NCBI GenBank assembly: GCA_963792915.1
Contig: CAWBYD010000007.1
Location: 62,001 to 126,000, forward strand
Direction of reading: 5' to 3'
Length of the DNA: 64,000 nt
Origin: Solirubrobacter sp963792915
GTDB taxonomy: Bacteria; Actinomycetota; Thermoleophilia; Solirubrobacterales; Solirubrobacteraceae
Shown: in pieces, positions 44,205-51,736 of the stretch
Position numbering within the stretch: the stretch's first letter is position 1
How the letters are laid out: each line of letters opens with the position of its first letter
Notes under the pieces: model-generated
Databases searched by the model: none
What the model was told of the DNA's origin: nothing
The model's input: the letters and a program-made list of their open reading frames with translations, nothing else
Translations under genes and position numbers: made by a program

Positions 44205-45013
44205 CAGCCGCGGAAGCCTACGACGGGCTTGAGGGTCGCGCCCCCGCGCGGCTCGGCGAGGGCGATCAGGCCGTGCTCGTCGCGCAGGCGCACGAGGCTC
44301 GTGGCGCGGCCCGGGACCGTCACGCCATGGCCCGCCTTGACCGCGGCCTCGGCGTCGAGGTCGACCACCGGCAGGAACGACAGCGCGTCGTCGAGCGCGA
44401 CGAGCCGCTCGCCGTCGGCGTCGGCGACGTCGAATGGCCCGATCCGCGTGCGCCGCAGCTCGACGCAGTACGCGTCGTGCAGGTCGGCGATCAGCGAGCG
44501 CACATAGGTCCCCGACGAGCACTCGATCGCGAACGCGGCGCGCTCGCCGTCGCGCCACAGCGCCTCGAAGCGCGTCACCTGCACCTCGCGTTCGGGCACC
44601 TCGACAGCTTCGCCGGCGCGTGCCAGCGCGTACGCGCGCTTTCCCCCGATCTTCACGGCGCTGTAGGCGGGCGGGCGCTGGACGATGCGCCCGGTGGGAA
44701 GCGTCAGCGGCTCCGCTGGCGTCCGCCCGGGCGCGATCTCCCCCTCGGGGTCGCCCGTGGTCGACGTGAAGCCCAGCCGCGCCACCGTCTCGTACGTCTT
44801 GGGCAGCGCCATCAGGAAGCGCTGGATGCGCGTCGCGCGCCCGACCAGCACGAGCAGCAGGCCGGTCGCGAACGGGTCCAGCGTGCCGGCGTGGCCGACC
44901 TTCACGCCCTTGCCGAGCCGCCGCCGCACCTGGGCGACGACGTCGTGCGACGTGACGCCCGCGGGCTTGTCGCAGAGCAGGACGCCGTCCGCGTTCTCAG
45001 AGCTGCTCGGCAA
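44204..45013 (-). CDS. truB: tRNA pseudouridine(55) synthase
   Basis: Makes pseudouridine 55 in the T-loop of tRNAs. The 269-aa product has DKPAGVTSHDVV, catalytic Asp46 in HAGTLDPFATG, the RPPAYSAVKIGGKRAYALAR segment and ECSSGTYVRSL. The start overlaps the nrnA stop by 17 nt. Confidence 0.96.
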   Translation of the reverse strand: MPSSSENADGVLLCDKPAGVTSHDVVAQVRRRLGKGVKVGHAGTLDPFATGLLLVLVGRATRIQRFLMALPKTYETVARLGFTSTTGDPEGEIAPGRTPAEPLTLPTGRIVQRPPAYSAVKIGGKRAYALARAGEAVEVPEREVQVTRFEALWRDGERAAFAIECSSGTYVRSLIADLHDAYCVELRRTRIGPFDVADADGERLVALDDALSFLPVVDLDAEAAVKAGHGVTVPGRATSLVRLRDEHGLIALAEPRGGATLKPVVGFRG

Positions 45014-45983
45014 GCTGCGCGCGCAGGAACTTCACGAGCTCGGGGAACTCGAGGTCGGTGGAGAAGCCGGCCGCCCGGCGGTGGCCGCCGCCGCCGCCGG
45101 CGCGCGCGATCGCCGAGACGTCGATGCGGTCGTCGGTCGCGCGCAGCGAGACCTTGCGGGCCGAGCCGCCGCCCAGCTGGTCGCGCACCAGCCCCGCGAC
45201 GGCGGTGCCCTCGACCGAGCGCAGGTGGTCCACCACGCCCTCGGAGTAACTCTCGTTGGCGCCGGTCATGCGGTAGTCCTCGCGCGAGAGGTGCGTCAGC
45301 GTCAGCAGTCCGTCGTCGTAGCGCTCGACGTTCGTCAGCCCGCGCGCCAGCAGCTCGAGCTTGGCCTGCGGGATGCCCTCGTAGAGCCGCCGATAGATCT
45401 CGTGCGCGTCGATCCCGGCGCCGATCAGCTCCGCCGCCATCGTGTGCGCGCGCGGCCCGGTGTTCTCGTACATGAAGCGGCCCGTGTCGGTGACCAGCCC
45501 GACGTACAGCGCCTCGCCCACCGACTCCGTGATCGGCACGTCGAGCGCGTGCATCAGGTCCCACACGATCTCCGCCGTGCAGGAGGAGTTCGGGTCCACG
45601 AAGTTGATCGTGCCGAAGCGCGTGTTGTCGTGATGGTGGTCGATGTTGATGATCCGCCCGCTGTGCACCACGTCCAGCGGCGTGCGGTCGATGTTGCCGC
45701 AGTCCAGGAAGATCAGCGTGCGCTCGGCGACGTCGGCCGGCGGCTCGGTGGCGAGGTTCTCGAGCTCGATGAAGCGGTACTCGTAGGGCAGCGGCAGCTC
45801 GTCGGCGGCCAGGAACGCGACCGCGTCCTTGCCGAGCGCGGAGAGCACCTGCTGCATCGCGGCCAGCGAGCCGACCGCATCGCCGTCCGGGCGCTCGTGC
45901 GTGGTCAGCAGGAAGCGGTCCTCGGCCCGGAGCGCTCGCAGCACCTCGGCGCGCTCCGGCAGCGCGCCGTTGGAGCCGCTCAC
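44997..45983 (-). CDS. nrnA: bifunctional oligoribonuclease/PAP phosphatase NrnA (DHH family)
   Basis: Degrades nano-RNAs and 3'-phosphoadenosine-5'-phosphate. The 328-aa product carries the DHH motifs (THERPDGDAVGS; LDCGN; NIDHHHDN) and the C-terminal DHHA1 motif with GGGGGHRRAAGF. It lies between rbfA and truB, its usual Gram-positive position, and overlaps rbfA by 4 nt. Confidence 0.94.
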   Translation of the reverse strand: MSGSNGALPERAEVLRALRAEDRFLLTTHERPDGDAVGSLAAMQQVLSALGKDAVAFLAADELPLPYEYRFIELENLATEPPADVAERTLIFLDCGNIDRTPLDVVHSGRIINIDHHHDNTRFGTINFVDPNSSCTAEIVWDLMHALDVPITESVGEALYVGLVTDTGRFMYENTGPRAHTMAAELIGAGIDAHEIYRRLYEGIPQAKLELLARGLTNVERYDDGLLTLTHLSREDYRMTGANESYSEGVVDHLRSVEGTAVAGLVRDQLGGGSARKVSLRATDDRIDVSAIARAGGGGGHRRAAGFSTDLEFPELVKFLRAQLAEQL

Positions 45984-46327
45984 GACGAGCGCTCCTCGTC
46001 GGCCAGCAGCTGCGTGATCCGCATCGCGTTGTCGAGTGTGTCGTCGTGGACGAACTCGAGCTGTGGCGTGTTCTTGATCCGCAGCTCGGCGTTCACGCGC
46101 CGCTGCAGGAAGCCGTGGGCCTTGGTCAGCGCCTCGAGGGTGCGGCGCCGCTCGCCCGGGTTGCCGAGCACGGAGACGTATACGCGCGCATGGCGCAGAT
46201 CTGGCGATGTCTCGACAGCGGTCACGGTGACGAATCCGACCCGGGGGTCCTTCAGTTCGGTTGTGATCGCGCCGGAGAGCACCTCCCTCATGGCCTCGTT
46301 GACCCGGCGAATCCGATCGCCGGTCAT
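45980..46327 (-). CDS. rbfA: 30S ribosome-binding factor RbfA
   Basis: Late 30S assembly factor of 115 aa with a KH-like fold: RVNEAMREVLSGAI, ELKDPRVGFVTVTAVETSPDL, HARVYVSVLG, and a C-terminal RIKNTPQLEFVHDDTLDNAMRI. Overlaps ylxP-like and nrnA genes by 4 nt each. Confidence 0.96.
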   Translation of the reverse strand: MTGDRIRRVNEAMREVLSGAITTELKDPRVGFVTVTAVETSPDLRHARVYVSVLGNPGERRRTLEALTKAHGFLQRRVNAELRIKNTPQLEFVHDDTLDNAMRITQLLADEERSS

Positions 46328-46638
46328 CCTAGTGACTCCAGGTCGTTCCAGGATGCGAGCCTGTACTCGATCCGCACCCCCTGCGGGAAGCGGCCGTCGA
46401 GCGCGCGCTGCACCGTGTCCACGGTGTCCTGGGCGAGCGCGGCCGAGCGCGCGGCGATCGCCACCGCGAGCGTCGAGCGCTGCCAGGAGTCCTGGTGGGC
46501 GACCTCGGCGACGGAGACGTGCAGGCGCTCCCGCAGGAGCGCCTTCACGCGGTTGAGCTCGGCCCGCTTGCCCTTCAGCGAGCCGGCCTCGGGAAAGAAC
46601 AGATGCACGTGCATCAGCACGACGTATGATTCAGACAC
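46324..46638 (-). CDS. ylxP: DUF503 (YlxP-like) protein
   Basis: Small conserved protein of 104 aa found between infB and rbfA in Gram-positives, with roles proposed in ribosome function. Signatures: MHVHLFFPEAGSLKGKR, LRERLHVSVAEVAHQDSWQRSTLAVA. The length and location match the family. Confidence 0.9.
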   Translation of the reverse strand: MSESYVVLMHVHLFFPEAGSLKGKRAELNRVKALLRERLHVSVAEVAHQDSWQRSTLAVAIAARSAALAQDTVDTVQRALDGRFPQGVRIEYRLASWNDLESLG

Positions 46639-46677
46639 GGATTGGGGCGTCCCGGGAGGTGGGTGGGAAGCCGCCGT

Positions 46678-49104
46678 CTAACTCAGTGTCCGCTCGACCT
46701 GCCGCGTCTCGTAGACCTCCATCGTGTCGCCCTCCTCCACGTTGGAGTAGTTGGCGAGCACGACGCCGCACTCGAAGCCCGCCTGGACCTCGCGGACGTC
46801 CTCGTTGAAACGCCGCAGCGAACCGATCTCGCCGTCGTGGACGACCGCGCCGTCGCGGATCAGGCGCACCTTGGCGCCGCGCCGGACCGTGCCGTCGATG
46901 ACCATGCAGCCCGCGATCACGCCGATGCGCGACGCGCGGAAGATCTGCCGCACCTCGAGGTTGCCGACCACGTCCTCGACGGTCTCCGGCGCCAGCATGC
47001 CCTGCATGGCGTCGCGCAGCTCGTCGATCGCGCGGTAGATCACCGCGTACGTCCGGATCTCGACGCCCTCGCGGTCGGCGAGCGCGCGCGCGTCGCCCAC
47101 CGGGCGCACGTTGAAGCCCAGCACGATCGCGTCCGAAGCGGCCGCGAGCATGATGTCGGACTCCGTGATCCCGCCGACGCCGGCCAGCACGATCGAGACC
47201 TGGACCTCGTCCTGCGGGAGCTTGGCGATCTCGTCCTCGAACGCCTCGAGCGAGCCGGACACGTCGGCCTTGAGCACGAGGCTGAGCTCGTTGACGTCGC
47301 CGCGCTGGTCGAAGATCGTCGCCAGCGAGCGCTTGACGCCACCGCGGCGCGCCTGCTGCTCGAGCTTGAGGCGGTTCGCGCGCTCGTTCGCGAGCGAGCG
47401 GGCACGCCGGTCGTTCTCGACCACGTGGGCGAACTCGCCGGCGTCCGGTACCGAGTCGAAGCCGAGCACCTCGACCGGCTCGGCCGGCGTGGCCTCCTTG
47501 ACGCGCTTGCCCGTGTAGTCCGACATCGCGCGCACGCGGCCCCAGTGGGCGCCGGCGACGATCGCGTCGCCGATGTGCAGCGTGCCGCGCTGGACGAGCA
47601 CGGTCACGACGGCGCCGCGGCCCGGGTCCAGCTTGGACTCGATCACGACGCCCGAGGCATCCGTGTCCGGGTTGGCGGTCAGCTCCTCGACCTCGGCCAT
47701 CAGCAGCAGGCCCTCGAGCAGCTCGTCCAGGCCCTGGTGCGTCTTGGCCGAGACGTCGACGAACATCGTGTCGCCACCCCACTCCTCGGGCTGGAGCCCG
47801 AGCTGGGTCATCTCGGTGCGCACGCGGTCAGGCGCCGCGCCCTCCTTGTCGATCTTGTTGACCGCCACGAGGATCGGCACGTCGGCCGCCTTGGCGTGGT
47901 CGACCGCCTCGCGGGTCTGCGGGCGCACGCCGTCGTCGGCGGCGACCACGATCACGGCGATGTCCGTCGCCTGGGCGCCGCGCGCACGCATGGCGGTGAA
48001 CGCCTCGTGGCCCGGGGTGTCCAGGAACGTGATCGTCTTGCCGTCGTCCTGATGGACCTGGTAGGCGCCGATGTGCTGGGTGATCCCGCCCGCCTCGCCC
48101 GCGGCCACGTCGGTCTGCCGGATCGCGTCCAGCAGTGACGTCTTGCCGTGGTCGACGTGGCCCATGATCGTGACGACCGGCGGGCGCGGCTCGAGGTCCT
48201 CGTCGGCATCCTCGAAGACCGGGTCGGCGTTCGCGTCCTGGGCCGCCGTGACGATCTCGATCTCCTTGTCGAACTCGTCGGCGATGACCTGGATCGCGTC
48301 GTCGGACAGCGTCTGCGTGAGCGTCGCCATCTCGCCCAGGCTCATCAGCTTCTTGATCACCTCGGGGACGCCGATGCCGAGGTACTCGGCGACGTCCTTG
48401 ACCGTCGAGCCGGAGTTGACCCGGATGACGTCGGCCTTCAGCGACGAGACGTCCTGCGCGACGGGCTCCTCGTAGGTGCCGCGCCGGCGCCGGCCGCCGC
48501 GCCGCCGCGGCGGGCGCTGCTGCGGGCCGCCGCCGGGGCCGCCGCCCGGGCCGCCGCCGCCCGGGCCGCCGCCCTGGCGCCGTGAGGCCTGCGAGTCGAT
48601 GACCACGCGGCGGACGCCGCCGGCGGTGCCGGGCGCGCGCTCGCCCTGCAGCGAGGACCGCGTGGGACGCTGGCGCTGGGCGCCGCCGGCCCCTGCGCCG
48701 GCACCGGCACCGGCGCCCGCGCCGGCCGGCGGGGCGCCGCCGCCCTCGCGGCGCGGCTGCCCGGCGCCCTGGCCGTTGCGCTGCGGCGGGCCGGACGCGT
48801 CCGGGCCCTTGCTGTCCTTCGGCGGATTCTTGGGGCGCAGGTTCTCCGCACGCGGGGCGCGGGCGGTGCCGTGGCCGAAGCCGGCACGCTGCTGGATGAC
48901 CGGTTGCGCCGGGGCCTTCTTGGCCGCGCCGTTGGCGGCGGACTTGGGCTTCGGCTTGCCCGTGAGAGCGGCGTCGGCGAGCTTCTCGTCCACGGCGGTC
49001 GCGGCGGCCTTGACCTCGATTCCGTAGGAAGCCAGGCGCTTGACCACCTCCGGAAGGGGCATGTCGTACTGCTTGGCTAGCTCGTGGACGCGCTTCTTGG
49101 CCAT
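46678..49104 (-). CDS. infB: translation initiation factor IF-2
   Basis: GTPase that places fMet-tRNA on the 30S subunit. ATG 49104 (MAKKRVHELAKQY) gives 808 aa. An N-terminal IF2_N domain is followed by an Ala/Gly/Pro- and Arg-rich linker (about 55-215), a second IF2_N domain (about 220-280), the G domain with GHVDHGKT at 315-322, DTPGH and NKID, and the C-terminal domains. The start overlaps the ylxR stop by 28 nt. Confidence 0.97.
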   Translation of the reverse strand: MAKKRVHELAKQYDMPLPEVVKRLASYGIEVKAAATAVDEKLADAALTGKPKPKSAANGAAKKAPAQPVIQQRAGFGHGTARAPRAENLRPKNPPKDSKGPDASGPPQRNGQGAGQPRREGGGAPPAGAGAGAGAGAGAGGAQRQRPTRSSLQGERAPGTAGGVRRVVIDSQASRRQGGGPGGGGPGGGPGGGPQQRPPRRRGGRRRRGTYEEPVAQDVSSLKADVIRVNSGSTVKDVAEYLGIGVPEVIKKLMSLGEMATLTQTLSDDAIQVIADEFDKEIEIVTAAQDANADPVFEDADEDLEPRPPVVTIMGHVDHGKTSLLDAIRQTDVAAGEAGGITQHIGAYQVHQDDGKTITFLDTPGHEAFTAMRARGAQATDIAVIVVAADDGVRPQTREAVDHAKAADVPILVAVNKIDKEGAAPDRVRTEMTQLGLQPEEWGGDTMFVDVSAKTHQGLDELLEGLLLMAEVEELTANPDTDASGVVIESKLDPGRGAVVTVLVQRGTLHIGDAIVAGAHWGRVRAMSDYTGKRVKEATPAEPVEVLGFDSVPDAGEFAHVVENDRRARSLANERANRLKLEQQARRGGVKRSLATIFDQRGDVNELSLVLKADVSGSLEAFEDEIAKLPQDEVQVSIVLAGVGGITESDIMLAAASDAIVLGFNVRPVGDARALADREGVEIRTYAVIYRAIDELRDAMQGMLAPETVEDVVGNLEVRQIFRASRIGVIAGCMVIDGTVRRGAKVRLIRDGAVVHDGEIGSLRRFNEDVREVQAGFECGVVLANYSNVEEGDTMEVYETRQVERTLS

Positions 49105-49415
49105 GTTTGAGTTAAGTCTACGGTGTCCTGTGATATGGAAACTGGCGCCCGGAAGGCGCGGTGAAAGGCGCGACGGGCCGTCGCAGCCTCGTAACAGGCG
49201 AGTGCCGGGTGCAGCCAGGCGCCCCGACCGGGCAGGAGCGCGCGTGGATCCGGCACCACGCACCCGTTCACGTTAGCGAAGCGGGTGAGCAGCGCCTGCG
49301 GCGTGCGCTCGCGGCACCCCACGCACGTCCGCTCCGGTCCGCGCCGGCCACCGCCCGACGCCCCGTGGAAGGTCGGATGATCGGGGTGGGGCGGCGGGGA
49401 TGTACCGCCTTCCAT
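49077..49415 (-). CDS. ylxR: YlxR (DUF448) nucleic-acid binding protein
   Basis: Small protein conserved between nusA and infB. Signature RTCVGCRERTPQALLTRFA and GRGAWLHPALAC are clear. The real start is uncertain: every in-frame start codon upstream of the conserved part lies in the 45-bp repeat array, each as ATG in MEGGTSPPPHPDHP. The nearest, ATG 49415, gives 112 aa; ATGs at 49460 and 49505 would add one or two copies of the repeat peptide. No ribosome binding site is seen in front of any. Confidence 0.85.
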   Translation of the reverse strand: MEGGTSPPPHPDHPTFHGASGGGRRGPERTCVGCRERTPQALLTRFANVNGCVVPDPRALLPGRGAWLHPALACYEAATARRAFHRAFRAPVSISQDTVDLTQTWPRSASTS

Positions 49416-49552
49416 TCTCGGATGATCGGGGTGGGGCGGCGGGGATGTACCGCCTTCCATTCTCGGATGATCGGGGTGGGGCGGCGGGGATGTACCGCCT
49501 TCCATTCTCGGATGATCGGGGTGGGGCGGTGGGGATGTCCCGTCTTCGATCA
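49367..49552. repeat. 45-bp tandem repeat array between nusA and ylxR
   Basis: Three identical 45-bp units (49381-49425, 49426-49470, 49471-49515) and a diverged partial unit (49516-49552), starting with GGAAGGTCGGATGA. Each unit has GGCGG-10 nt-CCGCC and ends in CCTTCC, which can pair with the leading GGAAGG, so the RNA can fold. The array abuts the nusA stop and holds the possible ylxR starts. A related element is at 57407. Confidence 0.95.
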
Positions 49553-50824
49553 GGCGCCGACGCGGTCGGTGTCCTTGTTGGCGAGCGCCTGGTGGGCGTC
49601 GAGGCCGCAGTAGCGGGAGCCCGGCAGCGCCGCGTTGGGGCAGCGGCGCCCGTTGCCGAGGATCGCGGCGCAGCGGCCGCCGGTCTCCTCCTCCTCGCCG
49701 TAGCCGGAGTCCTGCTCCTCCTTGGCGAACTCGGTCTCCGAGCGGATGTCGACCCGCCAGCCGGTCAGCCGCGCGGCGAGCCGCGCGTTCTGGCCCTCGC
49801 GGCCGATCGCCAGCGAGAGCTGGTCGTCGGGCACGATCACCGTCGCCTGCTTGTTGGAGTCGTCGACGAGCACCTCGCGCACGCGCGCCGGGCTCAGCGC
49901 CTTGGCCACGAAACGGGCCGGCTCCTCGTTGTAGGGGATGATGTCGATCTTCTCGCCGCGCAACTCGGAGACGACCATGCGCACGCGCGAGCCGCGCGGG
50001 CCCACGCAGGCGCCGACTGGATCGACGCCGTCGGCGTGCGAGACGACCGCGATCTTCGAGCGGTAGCCGGGCTCGCGCGCGACGCCGGTGATCTCCACCA
50101 GGCCGTCGGCGATCTCGGGCACCTCGAGCTCGAACAGCTTCTTGATCAGCTCCGGGTCGCGCCGCGAGACGATGATGCTCGGCCCGCGCGTCGACGAGGA
50201 GACCTCCTTGATGACGGCCTTGATGCGCTGCGAGTGGTCGTAGCGCTCGCCGTCGACCTGCTCGGACTTGGGCAGCAGCGCCTCCACGCGCTCGCGCAGC
50301 TGTACGAGCGTGTAGCGCGAGTCCGACTGCTGGACGATGCCGGTGATCAGCTCGCCCACGCGGTCGCGGTACTCCTCGAACATCATGTCGCGCTCGGCCT
50401 CGCGGATCCGCTGCAGGATGACCTGCTTGGCGGTCTGCGCCGCGATCCGCCCGAAGTCGTGCGGCGTGACGTCGCGCAGCTCGATCTGGTCCTCGAAGTC
50501 GCTCAGGCGAGCCGGGTCGATGTCCGGCGCCTCGGGCACGATCACCTCGCCCGTCTCCGGATCCACGCGGCGCTCCAGCGCGCCGGTCGCCTGCTCCTCG
50601 GCCTCGTCGAGGAGCTGGTCCTCGAGCTCGGGCGGGAGCAGGAACTCCTCCACGATGAAGTCGCCGGAGTCGCGGGCCATGCGCACGCGGGCGTAGCGGG
50701 CCGCTCCGGGCTGCTTCTTGTACGCGGACAGGAGCGCGTCCTCCAGCGCGCCCATCAGCTTCTCCTCGGAGATGCCCTTCTCGCGCCCGAGCGCCTTGAC
50801 TGCTTCGACGATCTCTGCGGACAT
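49550..50824 (-). CDS. nusA: transcription termination/antitermination factor NusA
   Basis: RNA polymerase-associated factor of 424 aa: N-terminal polymerase-binding domain, S1 domain (DFGRIAAQTAKQVILQ), and tandem KH domains (VSRRDPELIKKLFELE; VGACVGPRGSRVRMV; LAIGREGQNARLAARL). The C-terminal about 40 residues contain an unusual Cys/His cluster (RCAAILGNGRRCPN, then YCGLDAH) resembling a small zinc knuckle. Starts 5 nt after rimP. Confidence 0.96.
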   Translation of the reverse strand: MSAEIVEAVKALGREKGISEEKLMGALEDALLSAYKKQPGAARYARVRMARDSGDFIVEEFLLPPELEDQLLDEAEEQATGALERRVDPETGEVIVPEAPDIDPARLSDFEDQIELRDVTPHDFGRIAAQTAKQVILQRIREAERDMMFEEYRDRVGELITGIVQQSDSRYTLVQLRERVEALLPKSEQVDGERYDHSQRIKAVIKEVSSSTRGPSIIVSRRDPELIKKLFELEVPEIADGLVEITGVAREPGYRSKIAVVSHADGVDPVGACVGPRGSRVRMVVSELRGEKIDIIPYNEEPARFVAKALSPARVREVLVDDSNKQATVIVPDDQLSLAIGREGQNARLAARLTGWRVDIRSETEFAKEEQDSGYGEEEETGGRCAAILGNGRRCPNAALPGSRYCGLDAHQALANKDTDRVGA

Positions 50825-50829
50825 GGGCC

Positions 50830-51246
50830 TCAGTCTCCCACGAGGTTCGAACGGTGGATGTCGGCGTAGGGGATCGAGACGACGCCGCTGTCGGCGGCCA
50901 CGGTGACCGCGTCGTCGGTCGCGCCGATCAGCTCGCCGGTGAAGTTGCGGTGGCCGTCGTGGTCCCCCCGCGTGCGCACGCGCGCGCGCCGTCCGACGTA
51001 GCGGCGGAAGTGCTCGGGCTTGGACAGTGGGCGGTTGACGCCTGGTGAAGAGACCTCGAGCGCGTAGTTCTCGCGCACCTCGACAAGATGGTGCGTGACG
51101 CGCTCGCAGAGATCGAGCGAGACGCCCTTCGGGTGATCGATGAAGAGGCGCACGAGATCGCCGCCGACGACCTCCGCCAGCAGCACCTCCACGTCCGGCT
51201 CCACCTCGGCCAGTCGGGCCTCGATATCGGCCTGGATCGTGCTCAT
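50830..51246 (-). CDS. rimP: ribosome maturation factor RimP
   Basis: 30S maturation factor of 138 aa, with LFIDHPKGVSLDLCERVTHHL, the ALEVSSPGVNRPLSKPEHFRR motif and a C-terminal SH3-like domain. ATG 51246 is preceded by a strong AGGAGGTGA; upstream frame is not coding. First gene of the rimP-nusA-ylxR-infB operon. A terminator-type hairpin lies just upstream. Confidence 0.95.
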   Translation of the reverse strand: MSTIQADIEARLAEVEPDVEVLLAEVVGGDLVRLFIDHPKGVSLDLCERVTHHLVEVRENYALEVSSPGVNRPLSKPEHFRRYVGRRARVRTRGDHDGHRNFTGELIGATDDAVTVAADSGVVSIPYADIHRSNLVGD

Positions 51247-51247
51247 G

Positions 51248-51256
51248 TCACCTCCT
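51248..51256 (-). promoter_or_regulatory. rimP ribosome binding site
   Basis: AGGAGGTGA, almost a full anti-Shine-Dalgarno match, with AGGAGG 4 nt from the ATG. It fixes the rimP start at 51246 rather than at upstream in-frame codons. Confidence 0.8.
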
Positions 51257-51265
51257 CTATTCAAC

Positions 51266-51290
51266 AAAAAAGCGGGCTCTTCGCCCGCTT
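51266..51290 (-). terminator. intrinsic terminator or attenuator before rimP
   Basis: On the minus strand AAGCGGGC-5 nt-GCCCGCTT followed by a run of six T. It would end transcripts from the upstream TPR gene. The T-run is only 9 nt before the rimP ribosome binding site, so it would also lie in the rimP leader if the promoter is upstream of it. Confidence 0.85.
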
Positions 51291-51344
51291 CCCAAACACT
51301 GGCCTTCCGGCCGCGAAAAGCTATGTGATTGAGGTTAGCAGCGG

Positions 51345-51704
51345 CTACGCCGCCTTGCGCGCGCGATCGCGGTAGATCCGGTAGTCGCGCCGCTGGGGGT
51401 TCATGCACGCCGCGAGCGTCAGCGGCTTGCGCGCCTCCTCGGTGCGCCCGAGCTGCATCAGCGCGCGGCCGAGGCAGAACAGCGCGTAGTCGTTGGTCGG
51501 GGCGCGCTCGACGACCGCCTCGAACTCCTGGCGCGCCTGCTCGAAGCCGCCGGAGCGGAAGTACGCGCGGCCCAGCGCCTCACGGATCGACGTCTTGTCG
51601 GGCTCGAGGTCGCGCGCCTTGGCGAGCGGGACCGTCGCCTGGTGGAAGTGCCCGTCCTCCAGCAGCGCCATTCCTCGCTGATAGAGGTCATAGACATCGT
51701 CCAT
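51345..51704 (-). CDS. tetratricopeptide-repeat protein
   Basis: A 119-aa protein with three to four TPR motifs (LYQRGMALLEDGHFHQATVPL; REALGRAYFRSGGFEQARQEF; DYALFCLGRALMQLGRTEEA), ending in a basic RDYRIYRDRARKAA tail. A protein-protein interaction role is inferred. GTG 51710 would add two residues. It is the last gene of the MoxR/DUF58/transglutaminase group and is followed by a terminator. Confidence 0.85.
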   Translation of the reverse strand: MDDVYDLYQRGMALLEDGHFHQATVPLAKARDLEPDKTSIREALGRAYFRSGGFEQARQEFEAVVERAPTNDYALFCLGRALMQLGRTEEARKPLTLAACMNPQRRDYRIYRDRARKAA

Positions 51705-51736
51705 CCGCACGATTGTAGGCCCGCCCCCGGCTGCTT

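Noticed and set aside
49381..49515. Tandem 45-bp repeat considered as a CRISPR array
   Set aside because: Copies are directly adjacent with no unique spacers, and no cas genes are present.
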